Translations under genes and position numbers: made by a program
Shown here: one piece after another, positions 22,112 to 29,364 of the stretch
Layout of the letters: the number at the start of each line of letters is the position of its first letter
Position numbering within the stretch: the first letter of the stretch is position 1
From: Jeotgalicoccus aerolatus
GTDB lineage: Bacteria > Bacillota > Bacilli > Staphylococcales > Salinicoccaceae
Reading direction: 5' to 3'
Length of the DNA stretch: 64,000 bases
Assembly: GCF_014635205.1 (NCBI RefSeq)
Contig: NZ_BMCN01000004.1
Coordinates: 124,001-188,000, forward strand
The notes under the pieces: model-generated
The model's input: only the letters and a program-made list of their open reading frames with translations
Databases searched by the model: none
Told to the model about the DNA's origin: nothing

Positions 22112-22590
22112 ATTTATATGCAAAATATTGATCGTTCTTAAAAATCGATGTATTAAAAGAATATGGGTGTAATCGCATATTCTCAGAGAAATTCAGTGGA
22201 AGAAAGTATAGACGGACAGAGTTAGATAAGTTTTTAGATTACATGCATGATGGTGACACACTTGTGATTACTGAGCTAGATGATTAGGTCGCACGACGAA
22301 ACAATTGATTGAGCTATCTCAACACCTTGAAAATGAAAAGATTGATTTTCAAATTATAGATGTGAATATTACAACTAAAGATGCGATGGGGGAAATGTAC
22401 TTTACTATGATGAGTGAATTTGCAGAACTATAAACAAACTTATTAAGTGAGCGACAAAGAAAGGTCTAGAGCCAGCACGTGACAGAGGATGATTATGTGG
22501 GCGACCTGGCATAACGGATCAAAAGAAAGGGATGATAATGTCGCTATATAAATAGTACAACTATTCAGATGAAGAAATGAATCGTCTACA
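22112..22590 (+). pseudogene. Decayed serine resolvase/invertase
   Basis: Reading across frames gives resolvase text in the right order: IDVLKEYGCNRIFSEKFSG, then RTELDKFLDYMHDGDTLVI, then (after a one-base deletion at the TAG at about 22286) GRTTKQLIELSQHLENEKID, then TMMSEFAEL, SERQRKGLEPARDRG and GRPGITDQKK. The N-terminal stretch with the catalytic serine is missing, there are several stops, and the HTH end is cut at 22590 by an inverted repeat. It belongs to the Tn3/Tn552-type resolvase family and is not functional. Confidence 0.82.
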
Positions 22591-22648
22591 CTTGATTTAA
22601 CAATAACCTCCCTCATAGGAGTTGTCCAATCAAGTGTAGACGATTCAT
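22577..22648. repeat. Perfect 21-bp inverted repeat, 30-base spacer
   Basis: Arms 22577-22597 and 22628-22648 are exact reverse complements. The left arm continues the broken resolvase frame (EEMNRLHL), so the right arm is an inverted copy of resolvase sequence or the arms are the ends of a tiny 72-bp insertion. There is no T run, so it is not an ordinary terminator. From 22649 to 22754 nothing is recognised. Confidence 0.7.
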
Positions 22649-22754
22649 ATTGAATGTTATACATTATTTAAAACTTTATCATTTAAAAATAAAAATGAAT
22701 ACAACCTTTTATCTAAAAGATTGAATTCTCATATAATAATTTATGAAATTAGTT

Positions 22755-23534
22755 TTAAATAATTAATTCTGCCCATATTTTAACGGCCGTAGCAAGAATG
22801 AGTGTTGCAAGTATCCATCTAAGGATTTTCGTATTTATTTTCTGACCTGCTTTAGCTCCCAGTGGGGCTGCGATAAGACTTGCGATTATCATAATGATTG
22901 CAGGCCCGTATAATACTTGATCTGTCGCAACTTTACCTATAGTTGTTCCTATAGACGAGATGAACGTAATTGCTAAGCTGGTTGCGATTGTTACACGTGT
23001 AGGAATTTTCAGAATCACAAGCATAATCGGCACGAGGATAAATGCCCCTGCTGCACCGACGATACCTGAAGCAATACCTGTCAGCAAGGCAAGTATTGAG
23101 GCCAGTGGTCCGTTAAATTTTAATTCCTCTCCCGGTGAAAAAGGGACTTCTTTTTTGGGTATCATCATCATGACTGCAGCAAGTGTCGCAAGAACAGCAT
23201 ACACTAAGTCAACCTGAGGCTCCGCGAGGAAGCCGGAACCATATGCACCCAACAGACTCCCGATCAGTATGGCACTCCCCATATAGACAATCAGCCTCTT
23301 ATTTAAATAGCCACTTCCTTTATAAGCCAAAACACCGCCAATGGTCGCAAAAAAGACCTGCACAGCACTAATTCCTGCGACTTCGTGGGAAGTGAAGGCT
23401 GTAAATCCAAATACGACAGGGATATACAGCAGCATCGGATATTTAATGATCGATCCGCCGATACCTACCATTCCTGATATAAAAGAACCTGCATAACCAA
23501 TCAGGAAAATGAGGATAATAAATGAAATTTCCAT
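22755..23534 (-). CDS. tauE: TauE/SafE (TSUP) family sulfur-anion exporter
   Basis: 259 residues with about eight membrane helices and the Gly-rich TSUP repeats GMVGIGGSIIKYP (residues about 21-33) and IVGAAGAFILVP (about 155-166). TSUP carriers move sulfite, sulfonates or thiosulfate. Its ATG overlaps the cstB stop by one base (TAATG on the minus strand), so it is translationally coupled to the persulfide dioxygenase and most likely exports the sulfite or thiosulfate made by it. A tauE gene is part of the S. aureus cst locus as well. Confidence 0.87.
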   Translation of the reverse strand: MEISFIILIFLIGYAGSFISGMVGIGGSIIKYPMLLYIPVVFGFTAFTSHEVAGISAVQVFFATIGGVLAYKGSGYLNKRLIVYMGSAILIGSLLGAYGSGFLAEPQVDLVYAVLATLAAVMMMIPKKEVPFSPGEELKFNGPLASILALLTGIASGIVGAAGAFILVPIMLVILKIPTRVTIATSLAITFISSIGTTIGKVATDQVLYGPAIIMIIASLIAAPLGAKAGQKINTKILRWILATLILATAVKIWAELII

Positions 23535-24895
23535 TATTTCATTGCGGCTTTAATGCCGGCATATCCTTTTTCAACATTGATTACATTTTCGAATCCGCGG
23601 GCTTTAAGCACGCTCATTGCAATTGCGGAACGTACGCCTGACTGGCAGTGAACAAAAATAGTATCATCCTGATTGAAGGGAATGTCTTTATTATCCAACT
23701 GTCCAAAATGAATGTGGGCTGCTGTGGACAAGTTTCCGTCTTTATACTCTGCTGCTGAACGGACATCAAGAACTTTCTTGTCTTCATATAGTTCAACAAA
23801 CTCTTCAGGAGAGATATTCTCATATGACGCATCAAAATATTGACTTGCCTGTTCTTCAGAAATAATCAGTTCAAGATTATCAAAACCGATTGAAGCAAGA
23901 TCTTTTTGCAGAGATGTGCTGTCATCAGGATTTCCGATAATAGTCATCGGTTCATCATAATTGATATACCATCCTGCAAACTGAAGAAATTTATCATTGT
24001 AAGGGACATTAATAGACCCTTTAACAAAACCTTTTTTAAATGCTTCTTTACGCCGAAGGTCAAAAATCTGACCTGTAAGTTTTTTAGAGGATTCCAACTC
24101 GACCTCCTTGACCTTAAACTCAGGCAATCCCGTTTTATTTACTTTTTTCATTTGAGCAAAGTAACTTGGAGGTTCCGGTTGATCATTTGTTAATTCTTTT
24201 ATAAACTCATCTTTACTGTCAAAATTAAATGCCCAGTTATTCTGGCGTTCATAACCGAGTGTTGATAATGGTACTGCACCCAATGATTTCCCGCATGCAC
24301 TGCCGGCTCCGTGACCTGGCCACACCTGAAGAAAATCAGCATAGTCACTTAATTTATTAAGAGAGTCATACATGGCATTCGCGCCTTCTTCAGTTGTGCC
24401 TTTCATTTTAGCAGCTTCTTCAAGAAGATCCGGACGTCCGATATCACCAACAAATAGGAAATCACCAGTAAATATGCCCATAGGCTCTTTGCTGCCTCCG
24501 CCGTGATCCGTTAAAATAAATGACATACTTTCCGGAGTGTGACCGGGAGTATGCATCACTTTCAGTTCGATATTACCGACATTGATTACGTCATTTTCTT
24601 TAAGAAATACTGTGTCTTCCGGAACAGATTGATATTTCCAATTGTCATCACCTTCATCAGAAACATACAGCTTAGCCCCGAAATGTTTCGCTGCATCACG
24701 TAAACCGGATGCAAAATCGGCATGAATATGCGTTTCTGTGGCATGCGTAATATTAAATCCTTCTTCAGCTGCTACTTTTTCATATTCATCGAGTACTCTT
24801 TTCGGATCGATAATAATTGCTTCTTTCGTTTTTTGACATGCCACCATATAAGATGTTTGTGCCAGTTTTTTATCGAAAAATTGTTTGAAATACAT
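23534..24895 (-). CDS. cstB: Persulfide dioxygenase-sulfurtransferase CstB
   Basis: Multidomain enzyme oxidising low-molecular-weight persulfides with a non-haem iron and passing sulfur to form thiosulfate. The metallo-beta-lactamase domain (1-250) has the ETHE1-type ligands: ETHIHAD (His56, His58, Asp60), HTPGHT (His115) and FTGD (Asp145), then SACGKSLG. A degenerate rhodanese part (about 260-355) and an active C-terminal rhodanese with VHCQSGVRS (Cys about 417) follow. 453 residues, close to S. aureus CstB. It is second in the cstA-cstB-tauE transcription unit, 26 bases after cstA. Confidence 0.92.
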   Translation of the reverse strand: MYFKQFFDKKLAQTSYMVACQKTKEAIIIDPKRVLDEYEKVAAEEGFNITHATETHIHADFASGLRDAAKHFGAKLYVSDEGDDNWKYQSVPEDTVFLKENDVINVGNIELKVMHTPGHTPESMSFILTDHGGGSKEPMGIFTGDFLFVGDIGRPDLLEEAAKMKGTTEEGANAMYDSLNKLSDYADFLQVWPGHGAGSACGKSLGAVPLSTLGYERQNNWAFNFDSKDEFIKELTNDQPEPPSYFAQMKKVNKTGLPEFKVKEVELESSKKLTGQIFDLRRKEAFKKGFVKGSINVPYNDKFLQFAGWYINYDEPMTIIGNPDDSTSLQKDLASIGFDNLELIISEEQASQYFDASYENISPEEFVELYEDKKVLDVRSAAEYKDGNLSTAAHIHFGQLDNKDIPFNQDDTIFVHCQSGVRSAIAMSVLKARGFENVINVEKGYAGIKAAMK

Positions 24896-24921
24896 TTATA
24901 ACACTCCTTTTAATTCCGTTA

Positions 24922-26019
24922 TTAGATAAATAAATTCAAATTACTGTTTTCAGCATCGCCGAGGTACGTACCTACACCGCCAAAGTTAACGTGAGGCAAC
25001 AGCTCTTCTTTCTCGACAGCCATAATATCCATACTCATCGTACACGCTATCATCTTCACACCGAGTGCATCAGCTTTTTCTATCATTTCAGTTAAGGCAT
25101 CGACTTTTTTATTTCTCATCACATGTTGAATCATTTTTGAACCCAAACCGAACATGTTCATTTTAGAAATTGGAAGTTTGGAAGCAGATTTTGGCATCAT
25201 CATACTAAATGCTTTATCGAGACCTTTTTTATTTCTTTTCGGTGCATTTGGATCTTTAATTACATTCAGCCCCCAGAATGTGAAAAACATAGTGACTTCC
25301 TTACCCATACTTTTTGCACCTGCAGCAATAATAAAAGAGGCGAGTGCTTTATCCAGATCACCGCTGAAAACGACCATTGTTGCCCCTTCTTTTGTTTCTG
25401 TCATTTTATGACCTTCGATATTTGTATTCATCGCGTTTTTCTCAAGAACAACGATAACTTTATCGTTATTCATTTCATTTTTTAATACTGTATTTCCAGT
25501 CTTTTTAGCCCAAGCTTCAATGTCAGTACAGAACCCTGTGTCGGTCACTGTTATTTCCATTTGTTCTCCTGTCTTCAATCCGCTCATTACTTCGTTCACT
25601 TTGAGCAGGGGACCGGGACATTGCATACCGCTTGCCTCAACCTTTATACGATCATCAGAGATCAGTCTGTTCAGTACTGCTGAGTCGTGATGGCCATTAG
25701 CTGCTGTTGGACTTGCCGTATCATATTGACCTGTATATACTGAATACCCTTCTTCAAGATTAACTGCATCAAATCCGTTACTCTGTAACGTGCTGACAGC
25801 AGTTGCGCCTCTTCTTCCACGCTGGCAATAGACGTATATTTTTCTGTTTTCAGGAATTTCATTGAGCCGGTTCTCCAACTCATTTACTGATATATTTTCA
25901 GCACCTTTAATATGACCAGCCTCGTACTCAACAGGCTCTCTCACATCAAGTAAAAATTCATTGTTTTCAATTACCCAATCTGCATCATTCATATGATATT
26001 TCTTTTTTTCATTATTCAA
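24922..26019 (-). CDS. cstA: Multidomain sulfurtransferase CstA
   Basis: Three sulfur-relay domains in one chain: an N-terminal rhodanese with Cys65 in YVYCQRGRRG, a TusA-like domain with Cys134 in GMQCPGPLL, and a C-terminal DsrE-like domain with Cys326 in ACTMSMDIM. In S. aureus the equivalent protein takes up and relays persulfide sulfur. 365 residues, close to the known family length. The start is TTG at 26019 with GGAGG ten bases upstream. The promoter upstream (TTGACA 26083-26088, TAATAT 26060-26065) has CstR-like operators on both elements. Confidence 0.92.
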   Translation of the reverse strand: MNNEKKKYHMNDADWVIENNEFLLDVREPVEYEAGHIKGAENISVNELENRLNEIPENRKIYVYCQRGRRGATAVSTLQSNGFDAVNLEEGYSVYTGQYDTASPTAANGHHDSAVLNRLISDDRIKVEASGMQCPGPLLKVNEVMSGLKTGEQMEITVTDTGFCTDIEAWAKKTGNTVLKNEMNNDKVIVVLEKNAMNTNIEGHKMTETKEGATMVVFSGDLDKALASFIIAAGAKSMGKEVTMFFTFWGLNVIKDPNAPKRNKKGLDKAFSMMMPKSASKLPISKMNMFGLGSKMIQHVMRNKKVDALTEMIEKADALGVKMIACTMSMDIMAVEKEELLPHVNFGGVGTYLGDAENSNLNLFI

Positions 26020-26045
26020 GTCACGTCATCCTCCAATATATCTAA

Positions 26046-26104
26046 TTACCCATAGGGGTATATTAGCATGTGGATATAACCATGTCAAATACCTACTGGG
26101 GTAT
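26046..26104 (-). promoter_or_regulatory. cstA promoter with two CstR-type operators
   Basis: On the minus strand a TTGACA (26083-26088) and TAATAT (26060-26065) are 17 bases apart. Two GC-cored, AT-flanked dyads of the CsoR/CstR type overlap it: TTACC-N6-GGTAT at 26046-26061 covers the -10 edge and ATACC-N6-GGTAT at 26089-26104 abuts the -35. Binding of the persulfide-sensing repressor here would block RNA polymerase until sulfide stress. Confidence 0.82.
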
Positions 26105-26133
26105 ATTAAAATTTAAAATAAAAACAGATACGG

Positions 26134-26415
26134 TTATCTGCTCTTATTTAACAATTCTACTGCTTCTTTAACGAGTGCATCTGTATCCTTTTCAGGATTA
26201 TTTATAGTCTCTTTAACACATTGTACGAGATTCTCACTTACAATGACGTTCATCGTACGGTTAAGTGCATTTTTAGCTGCGCTGAGCTGAGTCACTACAT
26301 CTTTACAATCCTGACCTTCATCAATCATTTTCAAAGCACCATTAATTTGTCCCTGCAGGCGGTTGATTCTATTGATAATTGCTTTATCATAAACGGTTTT
26401 TTCCGATAAATTCAA
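26134..26415 (-). CDS. cstR: Persulfide-sensing repressor CstR (CsoR family)
   Basis: All-helical CsoR-family repressor. INRINRLQGQINGALKMI and two conserved cysteines (in DCKDVV and LVQCVK) are present. The position equivalent to the copper-ligand His of CsoR is Asn (SENLVQC), which fits the persulfide sensor CstR rather than CsoR. The two cysteines form di- and polysulfide bridges in the S. aureus protein. The TTG at 26415 has GAAGAAGG upstream; an upstream GTG at 26424 lies within that ribosome site. 93 residues. It sits before cstA but has its own promoter. Confidence 0.88.
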   Translation of the reverse strand: MNLSEKTVYDKAIINRINRLQGQINGALKMIDEGQDCKDVVTQLSAAKNALNRTMNVIVSENLVQCVKETINNPEKDTDALVKEAVELLNKSR

Positions 26416-26451
26416 GATTAACACCTTCTTCTTAAAATTTAATGTTCCTTT

Positions 26452-26496
26452 ATTATATTACGCTTAGTATCTTTAGTCAAATACGATAGGGGGTAT
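26452..26496 (-). promoter_or_regulatory. cstR promoter with operator
   Basis: Minus-strand TTGACT (26475-26480), 17-base spacer and TATAAT (26452-26457). A dyad ATACG-N6-GGTAT at 26481-26496 touches the -35 exactly as the upstream cstA operator does, so CstR probably represses itself. Confidence 0.8.
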
Positions 26497-26693
26497 ATAT
26501 TTGTTTATATTATTTTAAAGCAGTGACAGCTCTGAGGATAGAGTGTGCTTCAGCACCTTAAAAGCGTATCAATAAGCAATACCTAAACGTGATTTTATAT
26601 ATCTGGCATCTTCTATCTGACTATATGCAAATTCTGCTGTGTCTGGAACGGAAATCATTCCCCATTTTCAGAAAGAAAGTAGTGTTCTATTCG

Positions 26694-26918
26694 TTATTTA
26701 CCAGTATGTTCACCATCCGGCAGATAAGTAGGGCAGACGGTTGTCCAATCAAGATCTGCTCTTTCAAGTAACTCATAAACTTTGTGATGTTCCTTTGCTG
26801 CCCGCGTTATTTTTCTTTTTGATTCATTGGATTGATAACGTAATTTTCTAGACTCGGTTCTGCTGTTCAGAATACCTGTTTCAGCTTTATCTAACAATAA
26901 AATTTGTGGTATTTTCAT
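26694..26918 (-). pseudogene. C-terminal scrap of an NAD(P)-binding (SDR/epimerase-like) protein
   Basis: 74 residues starting [15 protein letters not shown] and containing [25 protein letters not shown], which is the middle/late part of small NAD(P)H-binding reductases of the YwnB type. The Rossmann GxxGxxG start and the C-terminal end are both absent, so this is a gene remnant. Nothing else codable was seen from 26502 to 26693. Confidence 0.6.
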
Positions 26919-27410
26919 TTGTACTTACTAGATAGTTAATGACATAGAAATATCTCGAATATTGAACATATCTCAACGCTATTTTTAAAAACTTTAATTT
27001 TACACGATATATATGGTTTATCTATTTTAATAGGACGATTTTAAGAACAGTTACAATATTACTCACTTGAAGCTCTTACAATCATTCCCGTATCAAGTAT
27101 ATTTATTATTAAATGTGATATATATTTGTATTATATTGTGCAAGGTTACTCTTAAAATATATGCAATTTACCGTCAAAAATGACATCTATCCTATTTTAT
27201 TGTTGAATTTAAATTTATACATAGTTAGAAATGTCACATTAAATACTAATAAAATGCACAGTTTCTTTAAAAATTTAATTTAAGCTAAATAATTAGGGGA
27301 AAAATTTTTAATAGCTAAAATTGTTAATAGGATTAGTGTACGAATGATTCCTCATTCCTAATAGAATAGTAAGTTTGTTTGAAAATAATTGCTACTGGAG
27401 GTGTAAGAGT
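26919..27410. other. AT-rich stretch without genes
   Basis: About 490 bases of AT-rich DNA between the SDR scrap and the resA remnant. The only structured element found is the recombinase-leader fragment at 27146-27191. No open frame with a ribosome site and no RNA element was recognised. Confidence 0.6.
27146..27191 (+). repeat. Internal fragment of recombinase-leader repeat with dyad
   Basis: Matches 42608-42653 (TTA(C)TCTTAAAATATATG(C/A)AATTTA(C/T)CGTCA...). It includes the short dyad GTCA-N4-TGAC at 27173-27184, present also at 42637-42648, which looks like a resolvase-binding half-site pair. No recombinase coding sequence follows it here. Confidence 0.65.
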
Positions 27411-27773
27411 GTGAAGAAAAAAACAAGGAAGATTCTAAGAGTCAGTATTATACTGAGTGTCATTATTTTGTTAGGTGTGACCTTGTGGTTTAACCTAACT
27501 TCTGATACGAAAGCCTTACAAGTAGGGGAGAAAGCAATTGATTTTCAATTAGAGACGTTAAATGGTGATCAAATACAATTATCGGATATCAATTCAGAAA
27601 AAGGTGTGATTTTGAATTTCTGGGGGACTTGGTGTAAGCCGTGTCGTGAAGAAATGCCTGATATGAACCGAATTTATAATGAAGGACATGAAGACTAGGA
27701 TGAACGTTTATAGGATTGAAAGAAATAAAATGTGGAAGAAATTCGTTCGGATTATTTAAAAGATTCAATATGA
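27411..27773 (+). pseudogene. ResA/TlpA-like thiol-disulfide oxidoreductase, internally deleted
   Basis: A GTG start with GGAGGTG upstream opens a membrane-anchored thioredoxin-like protein: helix at about residues 8-25, then the ResA pattern and the active site WCKPC (about residues 76-80). The frame stops at 27698 after only 95 residues, half the usual size. A piece of the normal C-terminal end (VEEIRSDYLKDSI, 27732-27770) follows in the same phase after stop codons, so the middle has been lost. The thioredoxin fold cannot be complete. It lies directly before ccdA, its usual electron donor. Confidence 0.8.
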
Positions 27774-27786
27774 GTGGAGTGTTTTT

Positions 27787-28491
27787 TTGGGTAGTGAAAT
27801 GACTTTCTTTCTTGCATTTGGAGCTGGTTTTTTAAGTTTTGTCTCACCTTGTGTGCTTCCAGTATTTCCTGCTTTTATCTCTTACATAACAGGAATGAGT
27901 TATAATGAAGTAGAAAATCAAAAATTCAATGCACGCGCAATATTCCACACACTTTTCTTTCTTGTGGGATTCAGCTTATTCTATATAGCCCTGGGGTTTG
28001 GCACGTCCTTTTTAGGCGGAATATTGATTGACCATGCGAATCTGATCAGACAACTGGGTTCAATCTTGATTATTTTCTTCGGGCTTATCATTACCGGCGT
28101 GCTTAATTTTAATTTCTTGATGAAAGAGAGGAAATTAAAATTTAAAAACAGACCGTCAGGATTTTTAGGTTCAACTTTAATAGGTATGGCTTTTGGTGCC
28201 GGATGGACGCCGTGCAATGGACCGATTATCGGAGCTATTTTCGCAATGAGTGCCAGTGCACCAAACGATGCTTTAATGTTAATGGTTATTTACTGTCTGG
28301 GCTTTGCAATTCCATTCTTTATATTGAGCTTTTTCGTATCTCGTACACGCTGGATGCTGAAATACTCGAATACGATTATGAAAGTTGGTGGGGTCATCAT
28401 GATATTAATGGGTGTACTTCTGTATTTTGATGGATTGACTCAGATTATCATTTGGCTGCAGCCGTACTTTGGAGATTTTCAAGGCTTCTAA
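27787..28491 (+). CDS. ccdA: CcdA-type thiol-disulfide electron carrier
   Basis: Six-helix membrane protein (234 residues) that passes reducing power from cytosolic thioredoxin to extracytoplasmic thiol proteins. The two redox cysteines are in SPCVLPVFP (helix 1, about residue 22) and TPCNGPIIG (helix 4, about residue 142), the pattern of CcdA/DsbD core proteins. The TTG start at 27787 has GGAG seven bases upstream; an ATG at 27799 is an alternative. It lies between the broken resA and cueP, suggesting that it once served, or still serves, copper-related thiol chemistry outside the cell. Confidence 0.9.
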   Translation: MGSEMTFFLAFGAGFLSFVSPCVLPVFPAFISYITGMSYNEVENQKFNARAIFHTLFFLVGFSLFYIALGFGTSFLGGILIDHANLIRQLGSILIIFFGLIITGVLNFNFLMKERKLKFKNRPSGFLGSTLIGMAFGAGWTPCNGPIIGAIFAMSASAPNDALMLMVIYCLGFAIPFFILSFFVSRTRWMLKYSNTIMKVGGVIMILMGVLLYFDGLTQIIIWLQPYFGDFQGF

Positions 28492-28600
28492 TTATGAATA
28501 CATTAAATGACTTGTTTATATAACTTTCATAGAAATGATATATTATTATAAAATTTGTTTAAAAATTATTGTTAAAATTAAATATCAAGGAGGAATCTGG

Positions 28601-29107
28601 ATGAAAAAATATTTAATGCCAGTTTTGATGGGCGTAATCTTTATTTTAACAGGTTGTAGTGATGACTCAGCATCGAACGAATCAAATATTAAAGAAATGG
28701 TTTCGGAATTAAGCGCTAGTAATATTGTAGAATCAGCATCTATAAATGATAAAACACTTATTGTTAAAGATAGTGGAGATGAGAATGTCTATACTTTGCC
28801 AGACGATGAATTTTTTGTATCTATTGCACCATACATCTCATATACACATCCTTGTGAATTTCATAGCTTAACAGGTTGTCAGGGAGAGCTGATGAATGAA
28901 GAGATGGATGTAAAAATTACAGATGAAGATGGAGAAGTTCACGTTGATGAGAAGTTGACTACCCTTGAGAATGGTTTCTTGGATTTTTGGCTGCCAAGAG
29001 ATAAAAATTACTCTTTAGAAATTAATTATGATGGAAAAAAAGTTGAATCTAATTTTTCAACTTTTGAGAATGACAGCACCTGTCTGACAGATTTACAGCT
29101 TAAATAA
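28601..29107 (+). CDS. cueP: CueP family copper-binding lipoprotein
   Basis: Lipoprotein (lipobox LTGC, Cys20) of 168 residues matching the CueP family, the extracytoplasmic copper-binding protein first described in Salmonella. The conserved cysteines are in HPCEFHSLTGCQGEL (two) and near the C terminus in STCLTDLQL, and the linking motif ENGFLDFWLPRD is typical. AAGGAGGA precedes the ATG at 28601; the longer frame from 28535 has no ribosome site. Flanked by ccdA and copB, and closed by its own hairpin. Confidence 0.88.
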   Translation: MKKYLMPVLMGVIFILTGCSDDSASNESNIKEMVSELSASNIVESASINDKTLIVKDSGDENVYTLPDDEFFVSIAPYISYTHPCEFHSLTGCQGELMNEEMDVKITDEDGEVHVDEKLTTLENGFLDFWLPRDKNYSLEINYDGKKVESNFSTFENDSTCLTDLQLK

Positions 29108-29114
29108 TATTATT

Positions 29115-29164
29115 AAATGCAGATTACCCAATGCTATTTAGTGTTGTGGAATCTGCATTTTTAA
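29115..29164 (+). terminator. Terminator after cueP
   Basis: Arms 29115-29125 and 29150-29160 pair perfectly over 11 bases with a long 24-base loop, then a T run. Confidence 0.65.
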
Positions 29165-29278
29165 TTCAATGTTAAATCTCAGAGTAGCAGTTAATTTATT
29201 TTTACTTAGTTTTTAAATACATGTAGTGGATAGTTTCTGCACATATATTTTTTATAATAAACTTAGTAAATTAATAGC

Positions 29279-29334
29279 TTGACAAATAACGACTACAGAT
29301 GTAAACTTAAATTAATAAATCGTTTACAATTGTA
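29279..29334 (+). promoter_or_regulatory. copB promoter with two CopY boxes
   Basis: TTGACA (29279-29284) and TAAACT (29302-29307) are 17 bases apart. Two exact copies of the CopY operator TACANNTGTA are present: TACAGATGTA at 29294-29303, inside the promoter, and TACAATTGTA at 29325-29334, just downstream. A CopY repressor is encoded two positions downstream, so copper-dependent derepression of copB is expected. Confidence 0.9.
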
Positions 29335-29364
29335 GTCTTATTATAATGTAGGAGGGGGAAAGAA

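Noticed and set aside
22443..22664. Minus-strand frame of 73 residues
   Set aside because: It is the antisense shadow of the broken resolvase, has no ribosome site and crosses the inverted repeat.
26134..26415. Copper sensor CsoR
   Set aside because: The copper-ligand His is replaced by Asn next to the second Cys and the neighbours are cst genes, so CstR fits better.
26589..26771. 60-residue plus-strand frame
   Set aside because: No ribosome site or recognisable text; it overlaps the SDR scrap on the other strand.
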